Part shown: positions 1-6,691 of the stretch, in pieces | Layout of the letters: every line of letters begins with the position of its first letter | Position numbering within the stretch: the stretch's first letter is position 1 | Assembly (NCBI GenBank): GCA_020851395.1 | Contig: JADZCW010000303.1 | Location: 1 to 9,182 of the forward strand | Direction of reading: 5' to 3' | From: Phycisphaeraceae bacterium | Lineage (GTDB): Bacteria; Planctomycetota; Phycisphaerae; Phycisphaerales; Phycisphaeraceae | DNA length: 9,182 nucleotides | Program-made: the position numbers and the translations under genes | Notes under the pieces: generated by a model | What the model was told of the DNA's origin: nothing | Seen by the model: the letters and a program-made list of their open reading frames with translations, nothing else | Databases searched by the model: none

Positions 1-311
1 ACAAGTTCCCCGAGGGCGACTGGCGGGCGAGCTTCCTGACGCCCGAGCGCATCGCCGAGGCCCAGCCGCACATCGAGGCCTACGAGAAAGAGCTCGACGG
101 GACCTACAAGGACCTGCCGACGCTGGCGCTCAAGTTCATCCTCGCCCACCCGGCCGTCAGCGCCGCCATCCCGGGCATGCGCCGCACGGCCCACGTCGAG
201 GCCAACGTGCCGGTGAGCGACCTGCCGGCGATCCCCGACGCCAAGCTCAAGAAGCTCCAGAGCCTCAAGTGGTACCACGGCTGGGACTATCCCTGGGCTC
301 AGAAGGCCTGA
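1..311 (+). CDS. Aldo/keto reductase, C-terminal fragment (5' end outside window)
   Basis: Reading from position 3, an open frame of 102 codons ends in TGA at 309-311. It holds the C-terminal part of an aldo/keto reductase, a family of NADPH-dependent cytoplasmic (alpha/beta)8-barrel enzymes that reduce aldehydes and ketones, including sugar carbonyls. The diagnostic stretch is LALKFILAHPAVSAAIPGMR followed by HVEANV. This matches the last barrel strand and helix, where the family consensus reads 'ALrfiLshPaVs..IPGmr...HveeN' and contacts the cofactor phosphate. The fragment ends with an aromatic tail, KWYHGWDYPWAQKA. The catalytic Asp-Tyr-Lys-His tetrad lies upstream and is not visible, so activity and subfamily cannot be judged. 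The following hydrolase gene starts 126 nt downstream on the same strand, with a terminator-like hairpin between them, so the two may not share a transcript. The family call is firm; the substrate is unknown. Confidence 0.88.
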   Translation, partial: KFPEGDWRASFLTPERIAEAQPHIEAYEKELDGTYKDLPTLALKFILAHPAVSAAIPGMRRTAHVEANVPVSDLPAIPDAKLKKLQSLKWYHGWDYPWAQKA

Positions 312-359
312 GCCGACATCATCCTCACCCACGTAGAGCCGGGCGCCGCGTGTTCAGAT

Positions 360-383
360 CGGACGCGCAGCGTCCGGCTTTGT
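360..383 (+). terminator. Possible intrinsic terminator after the aldo/keto reductase gene
   Basis: A perfect 7-bp stem (360-366 with 370-376, CGGACGC/GCGTCCG) closes a GCA loop and is followed by GGCTTTGTT-type sequence. The T-run is short and interrupted, so termination may be weak. The rest of the gap at 312-437 holds nothing else I can support. A TAGTAT box at 384-389 resembles a -10 element, but no -35 lies at the right distance. Confidence 0.4.
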
Positions 384-437
384 TAGTATTCATGCTCTGT
401 TCGTGGGGGAGGATGTCGTTCAAGCTAAGGGTGCAGT

Positions 438-2603
438 ATGTCCAACCTCGACGTCCGGCGTGCGGAGCTCGACCGACTGCGCAAGGCGCTGCCGGCCAAT
501 GATTTTTTCGAGAGGTGGCTGGCCGAGACCGGCGCCCTGCCGCCGGACTTCAGCACGCTCACGCCCAGGCCGCGACTGATGGACCCGCTGACGGTCGTGC
601 GCGATGGCAAGCCGTATCGCCTGACCGCCCAAGAATGGCCGGCGAGGCGGGTTGAATTACGTAAACTCGTCGAGGACTGGCTGCTGGGCCACGCTCCGCC
701 CCCGGAAGTGGCGGCCAACCTGCGGGCGATGTCCCAGAAAACCCGGCGATATCGCGGGTTCGAGGTCCGTTATGTGTGCCTGGAGTTCGGGCCGGACCAT
801 CAGGCGAAACTGCCCTGCGTGCTGATGCTGCCCGTCGATGCGCCGGGGCCCGTGCCGGTGTTCCTGACCGAGAGCACCTTCTACCGCCTGTGGATGCGCA
901 AGCCGCTGTCGCGACAGATGGCTTTCTGCTTCGTGGCTGCGGGCGACGACTACCCGGACATGGGCAACGTGCCGCCCGACTCGTCGCGCAAGTTCGCCAA
1001 GCTCTTCGGCGACTACGACTGGTCGGCCTTCCGCCGGCGAGGCTGGGCGATCTCGCGGGCCGTCGATTGGCTCACCATGCTGCCGGAGATTGACGCCAGC
1101 CGCATCTACACCGGCGGCCACTCGCGCACGGCCAAGCAGACCATGACGGCGGCGGCCTTTGACGACCGCATCGCCGGGGTGATCGCCTCCTCGCCGGGCT
1201 CGGGAGGGTCGCTCCCCTACCGCTACTGCGACCAGTCGGTCTTCGGCGAATCAGTTGAGATCATCACCCAGGCCTACCCTGAGTGGGTTCATCCAGGCGT
1301 GCGGTTCTTCGCGGGGCGTGAGCACCTGCTGCCGGCTGACAGTCACTACCTCTACGCCCTGCTGGCCCCGCGGCCGGTGATGATGAGCACAGCCTTCTAC
1401 GACTGGGTCGAGAGCACGTGGACCGTCGAGCAGGTCTACAAGACGATCCAGCCCATCTACGCCATGCTCGGGAAGCCGGACAACCTGGCCTTTCGCTACC
1501 GGCCGCACCAACACGGCTGGAAACGCGAGACGTGCGAGGCATTCACCGAGTTCCTCACCCGCGTGTCGCGCGGCGAAGCCCCCGCACGGCGATGGGCATT
1601 CAAGGATGCCGCGTTCCACGATTGGGACTACGGCCGCTGGCTCGCTCGCAACCCTGCGATCGCGCCGCCCGCCAAGGACCCGACGATGACGCAGAAGGTC
1701 CGTTGGCTGCTGGGTGATGGGCCGACGTTCGCCTCGATGCCGGTGCAGATCGGCGTCGGGGAATCGGACTTCGAGGAAAAGATCAACCTGCGCAACTGGC
1801 CCGCCCCGCCGCAGCGCGTGCGATGCCGGTTCGGCCAGCATGTCAACGGCCAGCTCTACTTCCCCACGAAATCCGCCAACGGCGATGCCTCGCTGCGGGG
1901 CAAACTTCCGGGGGTGGTGTTCCTGGCGCCTTTCGCCTGCTCGAACGGCTACACCGGCAGCTATCGCAGCGGGGACATCGCGCACACGCGGCTGCTCAAG
2001 AGCGGCTGCGTGCTGATGGCGTTTGACCCGCTTGGTACGGGCACGCGGCAGAGCGACCGCCGTGGTTTCTACGATCGCAACTCGACGTGGAGCCTGATGG
2101 GTCGGATGGTCCGGGACGCTCGCCACGCGGTCGACGTGCTGCTGGCGACCCCGGAAGTGGACCCCCGGAAGATTTATTTGGTGGGCTATGCGATGGGGGG
2201 GATGACAGCAATCCTGGCCGCAGCGCTCGACCAACGCGTCAATGGCGTCGTGAGCGTCGCGGGCTTCACCCCCTTCAGAACGGATGGCCCGACGAGCCCG
2301 GCCGGCGGTATCTGGCGGTGGAGTCACCTCTACGGCTGGCTGCCGAGACTGGGCGTGTTCGCCGAGGGGCGTGAGAGCGAAATCCCCATAGATTTCGACG
2401 AGATTCTCGCCTCGATGGCGTCTCGGCCGACGCTGATCATCGCGCCGCAGCGTGATCGGCATGCAGTCCACGCCGACGTCGTGGCGGCTGTGGATCATGC
2501 CCGTCGCGCCGGTGCGAATGTCGCGCTGCACGAGCCCGACGAGTGGAACCGCCTGACGGATCCGATCCTGGACGACGTGGTGGCGTGGATCAAGGGGCAA
2601 TGA
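438..2603 (+). CDS. Double-domain alpha/beta hydrolase: CE15-like esterase fused to a second, apparently inactive hydrolase domain
   Basis: This 721-residue protein contains two alpha/beta-hydrolase domains. Residues about 1-395 resemble bacterial carbohydrate esterase family 15 (glucuronoyl esterase-like). The nucleophile elbow is GHSRTAK (S229, with R230 and K233 as in CE15 GxSRxGK), followed by FGE (E271), a GREHLLPADSH segment (D301, H303), LLAPRPV, and a candidate catalytic histidine in HQHGW (H359). CE15 enzymes cleave esters of glucuronic acid, such as lignin-xylan links. Residues about 415-721 form a second fold with FLAPF, FDPLGTG and YLVGYAMGG. Here the nucleophile serine is alanine (A585), the acid D673 remains, and the position expected for histidine appears to be N704, so this half is probably non-catalytic. 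There is no signal peptide: the N-terminus is charged and polar, implying a cytoplasmic protein or export by another route. ATG 438 is the only sensible start, because an in-frame TAA lies at 426-428; AAGGG at 428-432 is a modest ribosome site. Esterase is firm as a class; the CE15 assignment is by motif and the substrate is inferred. Confidence 0.82.
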   Translation: MSNLDVRRAELDRLRKALPANDFFERWLAETGALPPDFSTLTPRPRLMDPLTVVRDGKPYRLTAQEWPARRVELRKLVEDWLLGHAPPPEVAANLRAMSQKTRRYRGFEVRYVCLEFGPDHQAKLPCVLMLPVDAPGPVPVFLTESTFYRLWMRKPLSRQMAFCFVAAGDDYPDMGNVPPDSSRKFAKLFGDYDWSAFRRRGWAISRAVDWLTMLPEIDASRIYTGGHSRTAKQTMTAAAFDDRIAGVIASSPGSGGSLPYRYCDQSVFGESVEIITQAYPEWVHPGVRFFAGREHLLPADSHYLYALLAPRPVMMSTAFYDWVESTWTVEQVYKTIQPIYAMLGKPDNLAFRYRPHQHGWKRETCEAFTEFLTRVSRGEAPARRWAFKDAAFHDWDYGRWLARNPAIAPPAKDPTMTQKVRWLLGDGPTFASMPVQIGVGESDFEEKINLRNWPAPPQRVRCRFGQHVNGQLYFPTKSANGDASLRGKLPGVVFLAPFACSNGYTGSYRSGDIAHTRLLKSGCVLMAFDPLGTGTRQSDRRGFYDRNSTWSLMGRMVRDARHAVDVLLATPEVDPRKIYLVGYAMGGMTAILAAALDQRVNGVVSVAGFTPFRTDGPTSPAGGIWRWSHLYGWLPRLGVFAEGRESEIPIDFDEILASMASRPTLIIAPQRDRHAVHADVVAAVDHARRAGANVALHEPDEWNRLTDPILDDVVAWIKGQ

Positions 2604-2604
2604 A

Positions 2605-2632
2605 AAAGCCCAGGCGCAGACGCCCGGGCTTT
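2605..2632. terminator. Bidirectional intrinsic terminator between convergent genes
   Basis: AAAGCCC-A-GGCG pairs with CGCC-C-GGGCTTT around a CAGA loop, giving 11 base pairs with a single A/C mismatch. The stem begins 2 nt after the hydrolase stop codon and lies 34 nt past the end of the alpha-mannosidase gene on the other strand. An A-run precedes the stem and TTTGTATT follows it, so transcripts from either side would carry a U-tract. The mannosidase side has the longer run (five T on the minus strand). Confidence 0.8.
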
Positions 2633-2666
2633 GTATTGCCGCACAACACTTCCGGGGGCGGGGGGA

Positions 2667-5207
2667 TCACTTCTTCACGGGCTTTTCCATCAGGTCCGTC
2701 TCGGTCACGCGCTTGGTGCGCGGGTCGATGCGGAGCGTCTTGGCCTCGAACGGTTTGAGCGAGATCTTGTGACGCAAGCCCAAGGCGGGAATGGTCAAAG
2801 TCACCTTCCGGGGGCGGGGGGCGCCCGTGGGCTCGAAGAGGCGGACGATCAGGTCCTTGCCGCGTGTCGACGGTGTCAGCGAGTTCTGCTTCAGGGCCGT
2901 GAGCTGCACCACGGCGTCGTCGACGATCGGGCCGGCCTTGGGCTTGGGGCCCTGGCCGGAGGGGTTGAACGACAGGGCGAATGGCTTCTCGTTGTGGTGC
3001 AGGGCCTCGTTCGAGACAGCGCTCAGCCGCTTGGCGATCGGGCCGGCATTGACGAAGAAGCGGAAGATGCGTTCGCCCTGGTCGATACGAGCGGTCAGGC
3101 GGTCCTGCGGGAGCACCACGCGGTTGGGCAGCGGGTGTGCGGCATAACCGGCCGACCGCATCAGCGTCAGGCGGAGCTCCTTGCCGTCGAAATCCGAGCC
3201 GTAGCTGCCCTCGTTGATGACGGTCATGGCCATCTTGCCGGGCTTGCTGAACACCGTGACCCACTTCTGGGCGACGGCCTCATCGCCGTTCTCCGGGAGG
3301 GAGCCGTGGCCGAAGGCGGTCTCGCCGTAGAACTTCGGCTGCGAGGTGAGCGTCTTGCCCAGCGGCAGGGAGAGTTTGAGCATGCGGTCCTTCTCCTCCC
3401 AGAAGACACGCAGCTCGACCTCCACCTCCGTGCCGAAGCGTGGGAGCTTGTAGCGCTGGCAGATGCGCGAGTCGCCGTGCTTGAGCGTCACCTCCACCAC
3501 GGAACGCACGTCACCGTCCTCGACCACGCGCACGGCCGGCAGGCTCTTGAGGTGCGCCAGGCCGCTGAACACGGCCGACTCCTTGGCGGACATGAGCGAG
3601 AACCCGCCGATCTTCTTGCGGAAGCTCTTGACCTCCATGCCCCAGGGGTCGCTGTCGTCGGCGATGACAATAGGCCTGAAAGCCCCCACTCCCGGAAGAG
3701 TGACGTCCTGGCCGCTGACACGCCACGTTTCGACCAGACCCGTCCGGCTGCTGATGACGAATTCCAGGCCGTCCTTGTTGGCAAAGCGGATCTTGCCGCC
3801 GCGATCCTTGAGCCTGACGTCGGGCTTCTTCTTGAGTTCTTCGTAAACGCAATTGAAGCGGCTCATCTGGCTCGGCGCGAGCGTGGCCTTGAAGACCACA
3901 TGCTTGCGCCAATCCAGCGGCAGATTCGAGAGCTCGTGCTCGATCTGCGTCGGCAGCTTCTTACCCCTCGCGTCGGTCACGTGCGGATAGGAAAAGACGT
4001 TGCCCCAACCCTGGTCGGCCAGCTGCATCTCGACCTCGACGGTGGCGTCGACGGGCTGAGCCATGGGGTTGTAGACGAGGATGGGGAACTCGCCGGGCTT
4101 GGCTTTGGGCTGGCCGCTGGCCAGGGCGAAGAAGGCGCGTGTCTTAACGCGGCTGAGGATCTCCAGGCCGTGGTTCATCATCCGCAGACCCATCTCCTCG
4201 CCGGGCTGGATGGACGACCCGGGCAGGATGTCGTGGAACTGGGCGAAAAGCATGTCTCGCTCGGCCTGGGCCAGCTCAGCCGAGGCGTCGGGCATCAGGC
4301 CCTGGATCGTCGCGGCGGTGGCCATCTTCTCCGTGGAGAAAAGCTCGTTCTCCAGCCGGCGGTAGGTCTGTTTGATGCGAACCATCGAGGTGTAGCACCC
4401 GACGGCGAACGGCCGCAGATCTTTCGTCACCTCCGGGATGTCCTTGAACTTCTTGCGGACTTCCTTGAAGTAGGCCTCTGGGGTCGAGTGCAGGACCTCG
4501 AAGCCATGCTTCTCCTTCATGAACTTGGCGATGGCCCGCAGGTCCTGGCGAGAAGGACCGCCGCCGTGGTCGCCGACGCCCCAAAGGATGTAGGCGCAGG
4601 GCTGGTCCTTATAGGTCGGCAGCAGGCCCTTGAACTTTTCGACCGCCTTGCCCAGCGGCGAGTTGTACATCATGCGGGCCCGGCCGTTGAGGATCTTCGA
4701 GCCGTCGTAGCCGACCCAGTGGTAGTTGTCAGCGGGGATGGGGCACTTGTCCAGCGGCGGCCGGCAGTACATGTAGGAGTCGAACCCGCTCTTGGCCATG
4801 ATCTGGACCAGGCCGCGCGCGTGGCCGAAGGAATCGAAGTTGATGGCCGTGGTCGGCTCGGCGTTGAAGTGCTGCTTGAAGTAGCGCCGGCCGTAGAGCA
4901 AGGAGCGCAGATAGGCCTCCCCGCTGGGCATATTGCAGTCGGGCTGGAGGAACCAGCCGCCCATGATGTTCCACTTGCCCTGCTTGACCAGTTTCTGGAT
5001 GCGCTTGAACAGGGCCGGCTCATACTCCTGGACCCATTCGTAGAGGACGGCCTCGTTGTGGTTGAAGATGAAGCCGGGGAACTCCTCGCACAGGTCGGCC
5101 GCGGTGCGGAACGTCGAGATGGCCTCGGCGGCGCCCTCCTGCCACTCCCAGAGCCAGACGGGGTCGAGGTGGGCGTTGCAGACGAGGTGGATCGTGGTCT
5201 TGGGCAT
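2667..5207 (-). CDS. GH38 alpha-mannosidase, cytoplasmic
   Basis: This 846-residue protein is a glycoside hydrolase family 38 retaining alpha-mannosidase, which removes terminal alpha-mannose by a zinc-dependent mechanism. The N-terminus IHLVCNAHLDPVWLW carries zinc ligands H13 and D15. INFDSFGHA supplies D125, the nucleophile and third zinc ligand. FAQFHDILPGSS supplies H325, equivalent to the HHDAITGT histidine of Golgi mannosidase II. GVGDHGGGPS (about 211-219) and GCYTSMVRIKQTYRRLEN (about 270-287) are further family segments at the end of the catalytic domain and the start of the helical domain. Residues about 345-846 are the beta-rich C-terminal half. No signal peptide is visible, so the enzyme should act inside the cell on imported glycosides. 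ATG 5207 is chosen because the family motif begins seven residues later and GGAG (5217-5220, minus strand) lies 9 nt upstream. The frame stays open further upstream, but that part is the shadow of the transporter gene. It is the last gene of a probable operon, 116 nt after the transporter. Confidence 0.95.
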   Translation of the reverse strand: MPKTTIHLVCNAHLDPVWLWEWQEGAAEAISTFRTAADLCEEFPGFIFNHNEAVLYEWVQEYEPALFKRIQKLVKQGKWNIMGGWFLQPDCNMPSGEAYLRSLLYGRRYFKQHFNAEPTTAINFDSFGHARGLVQIMAKSGFDSYMYCRPPLDKCPIPADNYHWVGYDGSKILNGRARMMYNSPLGKAVEKFKGLLPTYKDQPCAYILWGVGDHGGGPSRQDLRAIAKFMKEKHGFEVLHSTPEAYFKEVRKKFKDIPEVTKDLRPFAVGCYTSMVRIKQTYRRLENELFSTEKMATAATIQGLMPDASAELAQAERDMLFAQFHDILPGSSIQPGEEMGLRMMNHGLEILSRVKTRAFFALASGQPKAKPGEFPILVYNPMAQPVDATVEVEMQLADQGWGNVFSYPHVTDARGKKLPTQIEHELSNLPLDWRKHVVFKATLAPSQMSRFNCVYEELKKKPDVRLKDRGGKIRFANKDGLEFVISSRTGLVETWRVSGQDVTLPGVGAFRPIVIADDSDPWGMEVKSFRKKIGGFSLMSAKESAVFSGLAHLKSLPAVRVVEDGDVRSVVEVTLKHGDSRICQRYKLPRFGTEVEVELRVFWEEKDRMLKLSLPLGKTLTSQPKFYGETAFGHGSLPENGDEAVAQKWVTVFSKPGKMAMTVINEGSYGSDFDGKELRLTLMRSAGYAAHPLPNRVVLPQDRLTARIDQGERIFRFFVNAGPIAKRLSAVSNEALHHNEKPFALSFNPSGQGPKPKAGPIVDDAVVQLTALKQNSLTPSTRGKDLIVRLFEPTGAPRPRKVTLTIPALGLRHKISLKPFEAKTLRIDPRTKRVTETDLMEKPVKK

Positions 5208-5323
5208 GAGCGTAAGCTCCGGGTGTGGGTGTCCGCCGGTCGGCGCGAGCGTCGATGCGTCATCCGGGCGGGAGGCGATGGGGAGCCAAGAGGATAACTT
5301 CGCCGGCGGGGATCTGCACGGGC
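5208..5323 (-). other. Intergenic spacer within the minus-strand operon
   Basis: This 116-nt gap separates the transporter stop codon from the mannosidase start. Apart from the mannosidase ribosome site at 5217-5220 I see no gene, convincing promoter or terminator in it. Its length is larger than the 15-nt gap between the first two genes, so a weak internal promoter or RNA processing site is possible but not shown. Confidence 0.5.
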
Positions 5324-6676
5324 TCAGGCAGGATCGGCGGCACTCTCCCCTTCCGGAGTGGGAAGCGGGTAGGCAATCGACCGCGGCTCCTTCATCACAA
5401 AGATGAACCACAGGAACGACGCGAGGCTCAGGGCCACGCAGACGCCCAGGAGCGGTCCCATCCCCCATCGCTCCGCGGCCGCACCGCCGATCAACGGGGC
5501 GGGGATCATCACCGTCGAGAAGAGCAGGCTTCCGAGCGTGATGTGGGCCAGGCGGTGGTCGTGCGGGCAGGTCTCGAAGAGCAGGTTGTAATGCGTGACG
5601 AAGCCCGCGGCCGTGCACAGGCCCAGGACCAGATACGCGGCGATGCAGCTGGCCGGCCCGGCGGTGGTCAGCACGATCAGCAGAAAAACCACCTGCATGC
5701 CCGCCCCGGTGAGCACGGCCAGGCGATGCCCGTAGTGGTCCCCGAGCCAGCCGTAGATCAGGGTGGCCAGGCCGTGCATGAACGTCTGGCCGGCGCCGGC
5801 GGTGACGATGAAACCGTCGGACAACGCCCCCCCGAGCGGCGAGCTGTAATGCACCGCCACCAGCGGAAGGACGCACAGGCCCATCATCGCCAGGACGCGC
5901 CCGACCAGGAACGATCGAAAATTGCGATCCGCCAGGCTCAGCCGGAAGCGTCCGAGCAGCATCGCCCACGACTGCGGCGCGGCGGCCTTCGGAGGAGCAT
6001 GCGCGGCCGGGTCGTGGATGAAGCTGAAACAGAGGATGGCCACGATCGAGATCAGCCCGGCCGTGATGTAGATCAGGCCGAACACCGGCGGCTCCTGGCT
6101 GTGGACCAGGACTCGCCCGCTGATCACCGCGCCCAGCGCCCCGGCCACCGACGCGGCGCAGAAGCTGATCCCCATGGCCTTGCCGCGCAGCGTCTGGGGG
6201 AACACGCTGGCCATCCACTCCATCCAGACGGACATGATGCTGCCCGTGCCCATGCAGGAGAGGAAGAAGAAGCTGATGAGCATCCAGCGCGTCGCCCCGT
6301 TGCCCAGCAGCGGCCCGAACCACGCGGCCAGGCCCAGGGCGAAGTAGTACGGGATGATGAACGCGAAGTGCCAGAGGATCAGTTGGACCTTCCGCTTGGC
6401 GGTGCTGCGGAAGAGGTACATGCCGATCATCTGCGGCAGCACGGTCATGCCGCCCTCGAGGGCGGTGATGGAGCCGATCATCGCCTTGCCGGCGCCGTGG
6501 TTCGACAGAAGCAGGGCCAGCACCGTCACGGGTGTGGCCATGGCCACCTGGAAGCCCCAGAGACCTTCGCCGAGCGCGGTGAAGAAGATGTTGCGGTTGT
6601 GAGGCGTCGGCGGAGCAGACGGCGGCGTCGGCCCGGCGGAGGACGGTTGTGACTGAATCTGAGCAACTTCGTTCAC
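5324..6676 (-). CDS. MFS transporter, probable sugar/glycoside permease
   Basis: This 450-residue integral inner-membrane protein has about twelve hydrophobic segments. Rough positions are 38-58, 68-90, 97-120, 130-150, 168-190, 198-220, then a cytoplasmic loop at 221-256, then 257-277, 285-310, 318-340, 342-362, 378-400 and 405-428. The layout and the motif YGWLGDHYGHR (308-318, the loop-8/9 copy of the major facilitator motif A) identify the family. FPQTLRGKAMG (159-169) is a typical cytoplasmic loop. A Pro/Ser-rich hydrophilic N-terminal tail of about 28 residues precedes the first membrane span. The start is GTG at 6676. It is preceded at 7 nt by GGAG, whereas the nearby ATG at 6680 is in another frame and only 3 nt from that site. 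The gene lies 15 nt after the dehydrogenase and 116 nt before the mannosidase, which suggests uptake of the mannosidase substrate or a related sugar. Specificity cannot be read from sequence alone. Confidence 0.88.
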   Translation of the reverse strand: MNEVAQIQSQPSSAGPTPPSAPPTPHNRNIFFTALGEGLWGFQVAMATPVTVLALLLSNHGAGKAMIGSITALEGGMTVLPQMIGMYLFRSTAKRKVQLILWHFAFIIPYYFALGLAAWFGPLLGNGATRWMLISFFFLSCMGTGSIMSVWMEWMASVFPQTLRGKAMGISFCAASVAGALGAVISGRVLVHSQEPPVFGLIYITAGLISIVAILCFSFIHDPAAHAPPKAAAPQSWAMLLGRFRLSLADRNFRSFLVGRVLAMMGLCVLPLVAVHYSSPLGGALSDGFIVTAGAGQTFMHGLATLIYGWLGDHYGHRLAVLTGAGMQVVFLLIVLTTAGPASCIAAYLVLGLCTAAGFVTHYNLLFETCPHDHRLAHITLGSLLFSTVMIPAPLIGGAAAERWGMGPLLGVCVALSLASFLWFIFVMKEPRSIAYPLPTPEGESAADPA

Positions 6677-6683
6677 GCATGAG

Positions 6684-6687
6684 CTCC
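6684..6687 (-). promoter_or_regulatory. Ribosome binding site that fixes the GTG start of the transporter
   Basis: Minus-strand GGAG lies 7 nt before GTG 6676 and sits inside the perfect 12-bp palindrome AGCTCCGGAGCT (6682-6693), which also overlaps the stop codon of the upstream dehydrogenase. Pairing of the palindrome in RNA would cover this site, although a perfect palindrome has no loop and would need at least three central bases unpaired. Confidence 0.6.
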
Positions 6688-6691
6688 GGAG

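Noticed and set aside
269..502. A 77-codon plus-strand frame spanning the gap before the hydrolase
   Set aside because: It overlaps the ends of two recognised genes, has an Arg/Pro-rich product, and no good ribosome site precedes it.
1251..2600. A 449-codon minus-strand open frame inside the double-domain hydrolase
   Set aside because: The plus strand encodes recognisable hydrolase motifs throughout; the antisense product is Arg/His/Pro-rich with no domain and no ribosome site.
2649..2821. A 17-nt direct repeat (cttccgggggcgggggg at 2649-2665 and 2805-2821), with shorter relatives near 6851
   Set aside because: One copy lies outside and one inside the mannosidase gene, with no target-site or array structure. 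G/C-run sequence of this kind can recur by chance in a genome of this composition, and only two G-runs per copy make a quadruplex unlikely.
2631..5297. An 888-codon open frame on the plus strand opposite the alpha-mannosidase gene
   Set aside because: The minus strand encodes a complete GH38 enzyme with all metal ligands. The antisense translation is low-complexity (rich in Leu, Gly, Val, Asp, His and Arg) and has no recognisable domain; such frames are common opposite GC-rich genes.
5225..6652. A 475-codon plus-strand open frame opposite the transporter
   Set aside because: Its translation is highly charged and rich in Arg, Gln, Asp and His. It is the complement of a membrane-protein gene with clear hydrophobic segments on the minus strand.
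5208..6680. Upstream extension of the mannosidase frame to an ATG at 6680, giving 1337 codons
   Set aside because: This part overlaps the MFS transporter in another frame, and its translation is Arg/Pro/Ala-rich without a domain. The GH38 family motif begins right after ATG 5207, which has its own ribosome site.
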